DNA from: Pseudomaricurvus albidus
GTDB taxonomy: Bacteria > Pseudomonadota > Gammaproteobacteria > Pseudomonadales > Cellvibrionaceae
Direction of reading: 5' to 3'
DNA: 53,844 nt
Assembly: GCF_018863235.1 (NCBI RefSeq)
Contig: NZ_JAHKRS010000015.1
Span: 1 to 53,844 of the forward strand
Of the stretch, positions 1 through 9,275 are shown piece after piece (within the stretch, counting starts at the first letter, position 1; every line of letters begins with the position of its first letter). The position numbers and the translations under genes are program-made. The notes beneath the pieces were generated by a model, which did no database searches, was not told where the DNA came from, and saw only the letters and a program-made list of their open reading frames with translations.

Positions 1-127
1 GTTCCAGTATATCGAAGTGGACTACAATCGAACCCGCCGACACAGTGCCAACGGCTTTATTAGCCCAGAAGCATTTGAGGCGAAGAACGTCGCTTAATAG
101 CGTGTCCACTGTTGGCGGGCAGGATCA
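1..127 (+). mobile_element. Right end of an IS3-family insertion sequence
   Basis: The window opens inside an IS3-family element. The last 31 codons of its OrfB transposase end at 97. Beyond the stop, the bases up to about 127 read on the complement as TGATCCTGCCCGCC..., which fits the terminal inverted repeat type of IS3-family elements. The next open frame starts abruptly at this boundary and has no natural N-terminus, so the element appears to sit inside that gene. The left end and the target duplication lie outside the window. Confidence 0.7.
2..97 (+). CDS. IS3-family transposase OrfB, C-terminal end (5' partial)
   Basis: Reading from base 2 gives 31 residues and a TAA stop. They contain [16 protein letters not shown] and SPEAFE, the typical tail of the IS3-family DDE integrase that follows the catalytic Glu. 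The catalytic triad lies upstream of the window, so I cannot tell whether the transposase is intact. It catalyses cut-out/paste-in of the element through a circular intermediate in characterised relatives. Confidence 0.8.
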   Translation, partial: FQYIEVDYNRTRRHSANGFISPEAFEAKNVA

Positions 128-1371
128 CTCTAATAGCATTAATTTATCCGACTATTCGTGCTTATGATCGATACCCGCTTTTTTTATACTACTCTCTTCT
201 TGTAATGCTAGCAGTTTGGTTGACAAGTTTATTGAAAACACGACCTCATTGGAAAGGTGGTATAAATATCTTCGTATTGTTTATAGGGATATTAGCCCTT
301 ATTGATCAAATACCTGCCGATAGTGATAAAAGTGGAAATTTGAGTGCTTCTAGTCGTTTTTTGGCAGAGAGGAAATTCGTCCAAACTATAGAAAATTCAC
401 TACCTGCGGGAAGTATGGTTTATCAGTATCCCTACTCACAATATTTATCTGACAATAAATATTATGGCTGGGGTGCTTTTGCTCATATGCGAGCATATTT
501 GCATTCTTCAAATTTGCATTGGAGTAATGGTGGCTCAAAAAATAGCCCTGTAGATAATTGGCATATGGGCCTTACAGATAAAACATTGGATGACATTCTC
601 CCTGTATTACAAGCATCGGGCTTTAGAGGGGTTTTGTTTGACTTGTGGGTTCTTAAGCCAGATGAGTTTTCTGAATTACGTAAGCTTCTTGAGGGAAAAT
701 ATAACCTCTCATTTATTGTGGATGATTCAGCTAAAATGGCTTTTTCCTATATTGAAAGCCCAGGGTATACAATTGAATATAGTAATGAAATGAGACCTCA
801 TCAGCTTGTTATTCAAGATGTTCGGAAAATTAATTTTGAGTTATTGCCCAATAATATTTCCAGGCTGAAATTAGCTGAAGCGATAAATAGTTCTTCTGAT
901 GTTGATAATCTTTCCATAAATCTTAAAGAGCATGATGGGGTAGTGCTTGAGGACACTTTTATTGGTGCCTTTTTTGAAACACGATTAGAAAAAGCCGATC
1001 TCTTAGGAGAACTCGATTGCAGCGTTTCATTTAATAGTGAAAATCAACCTCAAATTAGAATAGCCGTAAAAAATCATAGCAATAAAACTTGGAAATTAAA
1101 TGTCGGTAAGTATCCTCTTTCTATTGGTTACCATATACTGGACTCACAAAAAAGTGTTCTTCAGTGGGATAATGGTTTTAGGGTTAAAGACGAAGCTTGG
1201 GTGCCTGAAAATGAAACAAGATTTTTACTTGTAGATTTAAATGAACTTCCTGATAAAGAAACATGGCCACATAATGGATATGTAGCTTTTGAGCTGGTTC
1301 AAGATGGAAATATGTGGTTTAACGCAAATCCTAAGAGTGCTGATTGTCAATTAGCCCTTGAGGAGCTGTAG
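112..1371 (+). CDS. C-terminal part of a polytopic membrane protein, truncated by the IS
   Basis: The frame is open from within the IS end (the TTG at 112 lies in IS sequence) to 1371. Native coding sequence probably begins near 128. Two hydrophobic segments are seen early (around residues 20-40 and 50-65), followed by about 350 soluble residues. The soluble part carries VYQYPYSQY and HMRAYLHSSNLHWSNGG, a pattern I associate with the periplasmic tail of large multi-spanning sugar or phosphoglycerol transferases. The usual 8-12 N-terminal membrane helices with the catalytic loop are absent, so the product is very likely non-functional. It is followed 10 bp later by the FAD oxidoreductase gene and is part of the same GtrA/GtrB-type module. 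Family assignment is from memory and uncertain; truncation by the IS is well supported. Confidence 0.6.
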   Translation: MAGRITLIALIYPTIRAYDRYPLFLYYSLLVMLAVWLTSLLKTRPHWKGGINIFVLFIGILALIDQIPADSDKSGNLSASSRFLAERKFVQTIENSLPAGSMVYQYPYSQYLSDNKYYGWGAFAHMRAYLHSSNLHWSNGGSKNSPVDNWHMGLTDKTLDDILPVLQASGFRGVLFDLWVLKPDEFSELRKLLEGKYNLSFIVDDSAKMAFSYIESPGYTIEYSNEMRPHQLVIQDVRKINFELLPNNISRLKLAEAINSSSDVDNLSINLKEHDGVVLEDTFIGAFFETRLEKADLLGELDCSVSFNSENQPQIRIAVKNHSNKTWKLNVGKYPLSIGYHILDSQKSVLQWDNGFRVKDEAWVPENETRFLLVDLNELPDKETWPHNGYVAFELVQDGNMWFNANPKSADCQLALEEL

Positions 1372-1381
1372 GTAGTAATGA

Positions 1382-2497
1382 ATGGATAGTTCTCTGAAGT
1401 GCGATATCTTAATTGTCGGAGGTGGGTTTTACGGTGCCTATATAGCTAATTATTTTTCTAGTTTAGGTAAAAAAGTAATTTTATGTGAAAAAGAATATGA
1501 TTTAATGCAGCGTGCTTCCTACAATAATCAGGCGCGTGTTCATAATGGATATCATTATCCTCGGTCTGTTTTAACCGCTCTTAGATCACGTGTTTCATTT
1601 CCACGTTTTGTGTCCGAGTTTTCTAATTGTATAGATAAATCATTTGATAAAATCTACATGATTGGCCAGCCTTTAGGTAAGGTGACCGCCCAGCAGTTTG
1701 AGAGTTTTTGTAAGAGGGTAGGAGCCCCTTTAAATCCAGCTCCTGCTTTTATTGATAGCTTAGTCAATAAAAAATTTATTGAAAGAAGCTACTCAGTAAC
1801 TGAATACGCATTCGATAGTAAAAAACTCAAAAAAACTATGAAGGGGAGGCTTGATGATTCAAGTGTCAATCTGTTTTTTAATGCTTATGTAAAAAAAGTC
1901 TTACAAGATGGCTCTAAATTATTGTCTGATGTATATGTCGATGATGAATTAGTAAAGGTTTCTTCAGAACAAGTATTTAATTGTACCTATTCATCCTTGA
2001 ATGAACTGAACATAAATTCTGGAGAAAAAGTATTGCCTCTTAAGCATGAGATGACTGAAATGTGTCTTGTAGACGTGCCGGATGAACTTAAGTCTTTAGG
2101 TATTACTGTAATGTGTGGCCCTTTTTTCTCTGTGATGCCTTTCCCTTCGACCGAATATCACTCATTTTCTCATGTCAGATATACTCCCCACTTTGATTGG
2201 GTCGATAAAAATAAATGCCTTAATATGTTTGAGGTGAAAAATGATGTCTATCAGTCAGCTTGGAAAAGAATGGTGAAAGATGCTGCACGCTACCTGCCTA
2301 TTTTAGAAAAATCTGTATATATAAAGTCTTTACGTGAAGTCAAAACTATATTGCCGGCAAGTGAAAAGAACGATAGCCGCCCTATTCTTTTTAAGGATAA
2401 TTACGGCCAACGTGGTTACCATTGTCTAATGGGTGGGAAAATCGATAATATTTACGATGTTATAGATGTAATTTCTTCGAAAGGGCTGGATAAATAG
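1382..2497 (+). CDS. FAD-dependent oxidoreductase (DAO-like)
   Basis: This 371-residue protein opens with a Rossmann FAD-binding motif, ILIVGGGFYGAYIA, followed about 20 residues later by the acidic end of beta-2 (VILCEKE), as in the D-amino-acid oxidase/glycerol-3-phosphate dehydrogenase fold. The motif GYHYPRS near residue 55 also fits flavin proteins of this superfamily. No signal peptide or membrane helix is seen, so it should be cytoplasmic. It lies between glycosyltransferase-type genes and its stop is 2 bp before the next start, so it is translated with them. A role in oxidising or remodelling a nucleotide- or lipid-linked sugar is inferred from context. The substrate cannot be read from the sequence. 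Confidence 0.75.
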   Translation: MDSSLKCDILIVGGGFYGAYIANYFSSLGKKVILCEKEYDLMQRASYNNQARVHNGYHYPRSVLTALRSRVSFPRFVSEFSNCIDKSFDKIYMIGQPLGKVTAQQFESFCKRVGAPLNPAPAFIDSLVNKKFIERSYSVTEYAFDSKKLKKTMKGRLDDSSVNLFFNAYVKKVLQDGSKLLSDVYVDDELVKVSSEQVFNCTYSSLNELNINSGEKVLPLKHEMTEMCLVDVPDELKSLGITVMCGPFFSVMPFPSTEYHSFSHVRYTPHFDWVDKNKCLNMFEVKNDVYQSAWKRMVKDAARYLPILEKSVYIKSLREVKTILPASEKNDSRPILFKDNYGQRGYHCLMGGKIDNIYDVIDVISSKGLDK

Positions 2498-2499
2498 AA

Positions 2500-3489
2500 G
2501 TGTTGATTAACTATAAGGAAAAATCAGAAGATTTTGTAAGCATTGTTATTGTAGCCTCTGTTGTTAAAGCAGGAAATCTATTCGAAAAATTAGCTTCTTT
2601 GTCTACCTTTTTGGATGAACGATTCCTTGATTACGAAATTTTGGTGATTGAAGACCAACCAAGGACAATTTCTAGAGCAAAGCTTAATAACTTTTTGAAC
2701 AAGATTGGCTCAATAAGGTTTATTGAACTGTCATATGAAGTTGACTTCGATTTGAGTATTGCTATTGGCCTAGAAAATTCAATTGGTGATTTTGTATTGT
2801 CATTTAATCCGGAGTGTGATCCTCCAGAGGCAATCGTTGATATGGTGACTATGTGTCAAAATCGTGATTTAGATATCCTGGTAGGTGTCGCTGATAATGC
2901 GAGAAAGTCTATAGGTTATCGCCTTTTGAGACCTTTAGCTTCATGGATTTTAAAAGAAATCGAGTATTATGTGCCCTCTGATGCCACCACTCTAAGATGT
3001 ATTAGTAGGGTAGCGTGCAATGCAGTTACGAAAGCTAAAAGTGCAGAACATCAAATATTTGTCAGAATATCTCAAACTGGACTAGCAGAGGGAACCTATC
3101 GATATATGTATGAAAGTGAAAGTCGGAGAAACTTTATTTCATCATTTATCGAGTTGATTGATTTGTTGATTTTCAATACGGTCAAGCCACTTCGCTGGAT
3201 GAGCATGTTAGGACTAATAGGTAGTTTTTCTGCATTTGTGTTTGCTCTTTTCAGCTTTCTCAGTAAATTATTAAATGAAAATGTAGCTGATGGCTGGAGT
3301 TCGTTAGTCATTTTTATTTCGGTATTATTTATGATTCTCTTTGTTATTCTAAGTTTTTTTGGAGAGTATTTAGGGAGGCTTTTGAATGGACAGGGTAAAC
3401 ATAACTCTTATTGGATAGTTGGTGAATATCATAGTTCTGTAATGCTAGATACAGAAAGGAATAATGTATCTACAGAATCAACTAAGTAA
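2500..3489 (+). CDS. Glycosyltransferase family 2, GtrB/DPM-like, membrane-anchored
   Basis: The 329-residue protein has a GT2 (GT-A) N-terminal half: SIVIVASVVKAG at the start, then YEILVIED and later SFNPECDPPEA in the region where the DxD-type site normally lies. Two strong membrane helices follow at about residues 235-255 and 265-285, the layout of GtrB/bactoprenol glucosyltransferases that load a sugar from a nucleotide donor onto undecaprenyl phosphate. The start is GTG at 2500, two bases after the previous stop. The usual DxD appears altered (NPECD), so the donor site may be unusual or the enzyme degenerate. A GtrA homologue lies downstream at 5105, completing the pair. Confidence 0.75.
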   Translation: MLINYKEKSEDFVSIVIVASVVKAGNLFEKLASLSTFLDERFLDYEILVIEDQPRTISRAKLNNFLNKIGSIRFIELSYEVDFDLSIAIGLENSIGDFVLSFNPECDPPEAIVDMVTMCQNRDLDILVGVADNARKSIGYRLLRPLASWILKEIEYYVPSDATTLRCISRVACNAVTKAKSAEHQIFVRISQTGLAEGTYRYMYESESRRNFISSFIELIDLLIFNTVKPLRWMSMLGLIGSFSAFVFALFSFLSKLLNENVADGWSSLVIFISVLFMILFVILSFFGEYLGRLLNGQGKHNSYWIVGEYHSSVMLDTERNNVSTESTK

Positions 3490-3503
3490 CAAAGAGGATA
3501 TTT

Positions 3504-4223
3504 ATGACGTCTTTGGAATTAACGATCCCTGTTTTGAATGAAGAGGCTTCTCTCAGGCGTAATGTACTTATAGTGAAAGACTTTTTTTTAGAGCATTGCC
3601 CTGAACTTGTTGCTTGGTCAATTGTTATTGCCGATAACGGCTCTACCGATAGAACTGGTGAGATTGCAGAATCTTTAGCTGCTGAATACCCTGGCCAAGT
3701 AAAGTACCTACGAGTTGATCGTAAAGGTGTGGGGTTGGCACTTAAACATTCATGGTCTCATAGTGATGCGGATGTTGTAGGCTATATGGATCTCGACTTG
3801 GCCACAGACCTCAAACATCTATTGACAGTTTTTGATGTTTTTCAGACAAATAGTGCTGATATTATTTATGGCTCCAGGCTTCACAAGGATTCACAGGTTA
3901 TAGGGAGAAGACCGTTTCGTGAATTTACGTCTCGCATGTTTAATTTAGTGCTTTCTATCTACTTAAAATGTCATTTCTCAGATGGGATGTGTGGTTTTAA
4001 ATTTTTAAAGCGAAGCCATCTAAAAGAAATACTCGAGAGGGGAGCTGTCAGTGACGGATGGTTTTTTTGTACTGAGATTTTGGTAGTTTCAGAGTGGATG
4101 GGGCTCAATTTATTCGAACTGCCGGTTAAATGGGTAGATGACCCTGATAGTAAAGTCAAAGTTGGAAGGTTGACATTAGAGTATCTCTCGGCTATGAAAT
4201 CACTTAAACAGCATGAACACTGA
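3504..4223 (+). CDS. Glycosyltransferase family 2 (DPM1/ALG5-like), soluble
   Basis: This 239-residue protein begins TIPVLNEEASL, then VIADNGSTDRTGEIA, then DVVGYMDLDLATDL with the DxD metal/nucleotide site. All are standard GT2 signatures near positions 8, 45 and 95. It is shorter than the GtrB-like neighbour and has no clear C-terminal membrane helix. It resembles enzymes that move a sugar from a nucleotide to a polyprenyl phosphate. AGAGGA just upstream of the ATG is a fair ribosome binding site. Its last 11 bases overlap the aldo/keto reductase gene, so the two are translationally coupled. Two GT2 genes of this type in one module suggest either two lipid-linked sugars or redundancy. Confidence 0.8.
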   Translation: MTSLELTIPVLNEEASLRRNVLIVKDFFLEHCPELVAWSIVIADNGSTDRTGEIAESLAAEYPGQVKYLRVDRKGVGLALKHSWSHSDADVVGYMDLDLATDLKHLLTVFDVFQTNSADIIYGSRLHKDSQVIGRRPFREFTSRMFNLVLSIYLKCHFSDGMCGFKFLKRSHLKEILERGAVSDGWFFCTEILVVSEWMGLNLFELPVKWVDDPDSKVKVGRLTLEYLSAMKSLKQHEH

Positions 4224-5121
4224 AATGAAGGAAATTTGTCTTGGAACCTCACTTTGGGGTTGGACTGTTGATAGGTTGGAAGCATTTAGGATACTCGATA
4301 GCTTTTATAGTGGTGGAGGGAGATTTGTCGATACAGCGAATAACTATCCTTTAAATGGTCGCCACGATGACTTTCGTAAGTCCCCAAGATATGTTTCTGA
4401 GTGGATTAAAAGTACTGGAGTCAAAGACTTAAAAGTAACTTTCAAATTCGGTAGTTTGTCAAATATCAATCAGCCAGTTTGTGATTTAAGTAGAGATAAT
4501 GCCCTTTCGCAGTTTGAGCTTGCACAAAACTACTTTGCAGAATCCTTTTATTGTTTGATGATTCACTGGGATAACAGAAGTGTGCCATGTCAATTGTCGG
4601 ACACATTGGCTGGTATTGAATCTAAGCTTACAAGTGAGACAAGATTAGGGTTGTCCGGTATTAAATACCCTCAAGCCTATTTGTCGGAACTTGAAAATAT
4701 AGGTTTGAACCAAGTTGATATTCAGGTCAAACATAACTTTTCAACTTCTGATTTGAAACGTTATTCTATTTTAAATAAACTCAATTTACGTACTTGGGCT
4801 TATGGAATATCTGCGGGTGGAATAAGGCTCTCTGAAGATGACTATGATGAAAAAAGCTACGTAAAAGTAGTCCGTAGTCAAGATTATCATAGCAGTGTTA
4901 TGACTGAAGCCTTAAAAAAGAAGTTGTTAAAATGGATGGATGATATTGAAGAAATTGAAAATCTTTATCATTTATCTATGCTGTTTTCTGAAAATACTCC
5001 AGAATTGTTTGGTTACTTAGTTGCCCCATCCACACTCAGTCAGATGGAAAGTATTTGGAGGTTCAGAAAAAAGCTTTCTGATATTTCAAGGCTGGGTGTT
5101 TATAATGGATTGGAGCAATGA
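4213..5121 (+). CDS. Aldo/keto reductase-family protein
   Basis: The 302-residue product starts with LGTSLWGWTV and carries the aldo/keto reductase tetrad in order: Asp in RFVDTANNYP, Tyr in the same segment, Lys in KVTFKFG and His in CLMIHWDN. These fit a TIM-barrel NADPH-dependent carbonyl reductase. The second half is more divergent than typical enzymes, though SGIKYPQ and RTWAYGISAGG keep the expected strand pattern. It lies between a GT2 gene and gtrA and overlaps both, so it probably reduces a keto group on the sugar carried by this module, or on its precursor. The substrate is unknown. Confidence 0.8.
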   Translation: MNTEMKEICLGTSLWGWTVDRLEAFRILDSFYSGGGRFVDTANNYPLNGRHDDFRKSPRYVSEWIKSTGVKDLKVTFKFGSLSNINQPVCDLSRDNALSQFELAQNYFAESFYCLMIHWDNRSVPCQLSDTLAGIESKLTSETRLGLSGIKYPQAYLSELENIGLNQVDIQVKHNFSTSDLKRYSILNKLNLRTWAYGISAGGIRLSEDDYDEKSYVKVVRSQDYHSSVMTEALKKKLLKWMDDIEEIENLYHLSMLFSENTPELFGYLVAPSTLSQMESIWRFRKKLSDISRLGVYNGLEQ

Positions 5122-5509
5122 GTTGAAATTGCAAGTTTTGGTTAGGTCTGAATTTTTTAGGTTTTGTCTCGTTGGGGCCTTGAATACGACTATAAGTTAT
5201 GGCGTGTTTTCGGCTTTGGTTATTTACGATGTTTGGTATGTGCTGGCTAGTAGTGTAGGTTTTTTTTTAGCCACCTTAAACAGTTTTTATGTAAATAAGA
5301 GCTGGACTTTTTCTTCTCATAAGAAGCAGGTTCCAACTTTGTTTATTTCCTTCGTTTTTATAAATGTGATCGGGTTTTTTTTGAATCTAATTATATTATA
5401 TTCTCTTCATGAGTTTATAAGGGTCAATGTATATTTGGCTCAATTAGTATCATTAGTTCTTGTTACATTTTTTAACTTTACTTTTACTAAAATGCTATTT
5501 AAATCGTAG
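5105..5509 (+). CDS. GtrA-like membrane protein (putative lipid-linked sugar flippase)
   Basis: I take the ATG at 5105 as the start (134 residues), because the 28 codons upstream lie inside the aldo/keto reductase frame and the GtrA similarity begins with EFFRFCLVGALNTTISYGVF just after it. Four hydrophobic segments are visible, and the loop NSFYVNKSWTFSS between helices 2 and 3 is the hallmark of the GtrA family (PF04138). Family members are thought to flip undecaprenyl-phosphate-linked sugars made by GtrB across the inner membrane. It overlaps the upstream gene by 17 bp. The remnant at 112-1371 could have been the third, polymer-modifying transferase of such a system. Confidence 0.85.
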   Translation: MDWSNELKLQVLVRSEFFRFCLVGALNTTISYGVFSALVIYDVWYVLASSVGFFLATLNSFYVNKSWTFSSHKKQVPTLFISFVFINVIGFFLNLIILYSLHEFIRVNVYLAQLVSLVLVTFFNFTFTKMLFKS

Positions 5510-5514
5510 TGTGA

Positions 5515-6564
<1,050 letters not shown>

Positions 6565-6609
6565 AGGTCTGTTCGTCGGATTGGAATGGTTGCTTGGGGG
6601 AAGTATTTA

Positions 6610-6690
6610 TTGAATGTAATTTTATCTGTCGAATCGATAATATTCCCTCTCACGGGTACTGGTCGATATACTTCGGAGCTTATTCGTTGA
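6610..6690 (+). pseudogene. N-terminal fragment of a family 4 glycosyltransferase
   Basis: Reading from TTG 6610, preceded by GGGGGAAG, gives about 26 codons to TGA 6688-6690. The stretch FPLTGTGRYTSELI is nearly the same as FPLTGIGRYTWELI at the start of the intact glycosyltransferase at 6988, and the residues before it (ILSVESI versus LISVDPI) also match. It is therefore the decayed 5' end of a paralogue. Its sequence breaks at the junction with the rmd-like fragment that follows in another frame. Confidence 0.7.
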
Positions 6691-6884
6691 GAGAAGTGTT
6701 GGCTATGTGCACCGAGATTACCGGACACGAGATAGAAATACAGGTTAACCCAGATTTCGTGCGCTCTAATGAGGTCAAAACTCTTTGTGGCGATGCATCG
6801 AAATTATGGTCCTGTATTGGGCAATGGGAGACGCCAGAAATTCGCCAAACTCTTCAATGGATGTTAAGTCAGACTTCAAAATGA
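6675..6884 (+). pseudogene. C-terminal fragment of GDP-6-deoxy-D-lyxo-4-hexulose reductase
   Basis: The frame through this stretch encodes AYSLREVLAMCTEITGHEIEIQ, then the pattern NPDFVRSNEV..LCGDASKL, then the tail ETPEIRQTLQWML. This matches, from memory, the C-terminal substrate-binding part of Rmd/GMER-type reductases (S-x-x-E-x-L, P-x-x-x-R-x-x-[DE]-V, G-D-x-S-K-L). The Rossmann half with GxxGxxG and YxxxK is missing. The frame from 6594 continues over the glycosyltransferase fragment, giving a chimeric reading frame with no likely function. Bases 6885-6987 hold no recognisable gene. Confidence 0.7.
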
Positions 6885-6987
6885 CACTCTTTGCTTCGCC
6901 TATGTGTCAACAGTTAGATAGCCTAACGTGCCATCACTATTGCCAAAAATGGCTGTATGTACATGGGATTAAATTTGGATAATTTAT

Positions 6988-8172
6988 TTGGAAACTTCTA
7001 TACCAATAAAAACGCTTATTTCTGTAGATCCCATCACCTTTCCTCTTACAGGTATTGGTCGTTATACCTGGGAACTTATACAGCAGCTGCAATTGCTGTC
7101 TGATATTGAATTGAGCTACTTTTCTGGACGTAGGATAGTTCAACAACTTCCTAGTCCGGATGCCGGTTCACTTACTGATACACCGAATGCTACTTCTGAC
7201 CGATTCAGGTTGAAAAGATTGGTGCAAAGTAACGGAGTCTTTTTAGAGCTGTATAGGCTTTGTTTGCCTTTATTACAAAGACAGGCTCTTAAGGGCTATG
7301 AAGAACATATATATCACGCCACTAATTATTATTTGCCTCCTCTATCAGGCCCTGGCGTTGCTACTTTTCATGATTTGTCGCCTTTTACATGGGCGCATTA
7401 TCATCCAGCGCAACGCGTTCGTTTTATGCAGAAGTCTATGCGTGCGAGTTTGGGGCGCGCAAGCGCGTTAATAACCGATTCTGAATTTACCCGAAGAGAG
7501 GTCGCGGATTATTTCTCTTGGCCTTTGGATAAGGTGTTTGCGGTTCCTTTGGCCTCCGGATCGGAGTTCCACCCCAGAAGTTCTGATGCCTGTAGAGCTA
7601 TACTTAACGAGTATGATCTGGATCACGGTGGCTATACATTGTATGTAGGTACAATTGAACCTCGAAAAAACTTGCTGACCCTATTGGATGCTTACAGTCG
7701 ACTCCCTCTTTCCATGAGGCGGCGCTGGCCGTTGATCTTCGCGGGATACTATGGATGGGGGAGTGATGCTGTACACCGACGGATTGATAAGGCAAAAGCT
7801 GAAGGTTGGGCCAAATATTTGGGGTTTACCCCCTCTGAGCATTTACCTGTTCTCTACTCTGGAGCAAGACTGTTTACGTTTCCATCTTTTTATGAAGGTT
7901 TTGGTTTGCCAGTACTCGAGGCAATGGCTTCTGGTGTTCCGGTAGTTTGTTCTGATAGTGCCTCTTTACCGGAAGTGGTAGGAGATTGCGGGTTAATGAC
8001 CACAGCAGAAAATGTGGAAGGATTTACCGAGCTGATTCGTAGAGGGCTGGAGGATGAAATCTGGCGGGATAGCGCAATCCTATCAGGTCAAATCCGTGCA
8101 AAAAAGTTTTCTTGGCAAGAGTGTGCGCAAAATACCTATAAGGTCTATAAACGGGTTGTTGAACAGATTTGA
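6988..8172 (+). CDS. Glycosyltransferase family 4 (WbpY/mannosyl- or rhamnosyltransferase-like)
   Basis: This 394-residue GT-B enzyme has the N-terminal FPLTGIGRYTWEL acceptor-side glycine loop, HATNYYLPP, LYVGTIEPRKN in the nucleotide-sugar domain, and FPSFYEGFGLPVLEAMASGVPV with the donor-binding E-x7-E motif. It probably transfers D-rhamnose or mannose from a GDP-sugar, judging from the nearby gmd and the similarity to WbpY-type enzymes. The start is uncertain: TTG 6988 is the earliest plausible codon and there is no strong ribosome binding site, possibly because the scar at 6610-6884 replaced the original leader. It overlaps the next gene by 4 bp. Confidence 0.85.
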   Translation: METSIPIKTLISVDPITFPLTGIGRYTWELIQQLQLLSDIELSYFSGRRIVQQLPSPDAGSLTDTPNATSDRFRLKRLVQSNGVFLELYRLCLPLLQRQALKGYEEHIYHATNYYLPPLSGPGVATFHDLSPFTWAHYHPAQRVRFMQKSMRASLGRASALITDSEFTRREVADYFSWPLDKVFAVPLASGSEFHPRSSDACRAILNEYDLDHGGYTLYVGTIEPRKNLLTLLDAYSRLPLSMRRRWPLIFAGYYGWGSDAVHRRIDKAKAEGWAKYLGFTPSEHLPVLYSGARLFTFPSFYEGFGLPVLEAMASGVPVVCSDSASLPEVVGDCGLMTTAENVEGFTELIRRGLEDEIWRDSAILSGQIRAKKFSWQECAQNTYKVYKRVVEQI

Positions 8173-9275
8173 AAGTCCTGCATTTTTATAAAACCTATCA
8201 TCCTGACAGCTTTGGTGGGGTGGAGCAGGTTATTTTTCAGCTTTCGGAAAGCAGCACTGAGTATGGTGTAGAACCGCAGGTTCTTACTGTCAGCAGGTCA
8301 GGCTCTAATCGAGATATTCCTGTGTCTCGACATATCACCCATAAATCAAAAATGACGGCTGAAATTGCTTCTAATGCACTGTCTGTGGCAGCAATAAGTG
8401 ATTTTTATGAGCTGTCTCGTGAAGTAGATGTTGTGAATTTCCATTATCCTTGGCCTTTTATGGATGTGGTCCATTTTCTTACTCGCCATAAAAAGCCCTG
8501 TGTTGTTAGCTACCACTCCGATATAGTTCGGCAAAAAGGCTTATTGCAGTTGTATAAGCCGCTGATGTATCGGTTTTTAAGTAGTGTGGATGCAATCGTT
8601 GTAGCGTCTCCCGCTTACACTCAATTTAGTCCTGTGCTGGCTAAATATCGCGACAAGATTCATGTAATTCCATATGGGCTGGATGAGCATAGTTACTCTC
8701 AATCAACAGAAGCAAAACTGGAAGAGTGGCGTGCCAAACTACCACCCAAATTCTTTTTATTTGTTGGCGCATTGCGTTATTACAAGGGATTGCAGTTTTT
8801 GTTGGATGCCGCGTGCCAGACAAAATTGCCCATCGTAATTGTCGGGAGTGGTGGTGTTGAGGTTGATCTCCATGCCCAGGCAATGAAATTAGGGCTCGAT
8901 AGTGTAATCTTTACTGGGACTCTACCGGAAGAGGATAAAAATGCACTTCTGGAGCTCTGTTACGGCTTTGTCTTTCCTTCTCATTTGCCTTCTGAAGCAT
9001 TTGGGATTTCCCTCTTGGAAGGAGCAATGTTCTCCAAACCGTTGATTTCTTGTGAGATTGGTACTGGTACAACCTATATTAATATCGGAGGTCAAACGGG
9101 CTTGGTGGTTCCGCCTGGCGATTCTGCGGCTTTGGGGGAGGCCATGCTTAAACTCTGGGAAAACCCAGATCTGGCTCAGAGTCTGGGGAGTGCCGCCCGT
9201 CGAAGGTATTTAGAAATTTTCAAATCGTCAAAAATGGCTTCAGATTACGCTGAGTTGTACCGTAGCCTTCTTTAG
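8169..9275 (+). CDS. Glycosyltransferase family 4 (WbpZ-like)
   Basis: The 368-residue protein starts VLHFYKTYHPDSFGGVEQVIFQL and continues with VNFHYPWPFMDVVHF, VSYHSDIVRQKGLL and VIPYGLD. These closely recall WbpZ, the first rhamnosyltransferase of the Pseudomonas A-band D-rhamnan. The donor domain has FVGALRYYKG and PSEAFGISLLEGAMFSKPLISCEIGTG with the two conserved glutamates. Translation starts at TTG 8169, inside the stop codon of the preceding transferase (TTGA overlap), so the two are coupled. No terminator is evident in the 198 bp before the next gene. Confidence 0.85.
   Translation: MKVLHFYKTYHPDSFGGVEQVIFQLSESSTEYGVEPQVLTVSRSGSNRDIPVSRHITHKSKMTAEIASNALSVAAISDFYELSREVDVVNFHYPWPFMDVVHFLTRHKKPCVVSYHSDIVRQKGLLQLYKPLMYRFLSSVDAIVVASPAYTQFSPVLAKYRDKIHVIPYGLDEHSYSQSTEAKLEEWRAKLPPKFFLFVGALRYYKGLQFLLDAACQTKLPIVIVGSGGVEVDLHAQAMKLGLDSVIFTGTLPEEDKNALLELCYGFVFPSHLPSEAFGISLLEGAMFSKPLISCEIGTGTTYINIGGQTGLVVPPGDSAALGEAMLKLWENPDLAQSLGSAARRRYLEIFKSSKMASDYAELYRSLL

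Noticed and set aside
6594-6884. 96-codon frame as a real small gene
   Set aside because: Its first third is out-of-frame glycosyltransferase sequence and the rest is a C-terminal reductase fragment, so it is better read as a scar.
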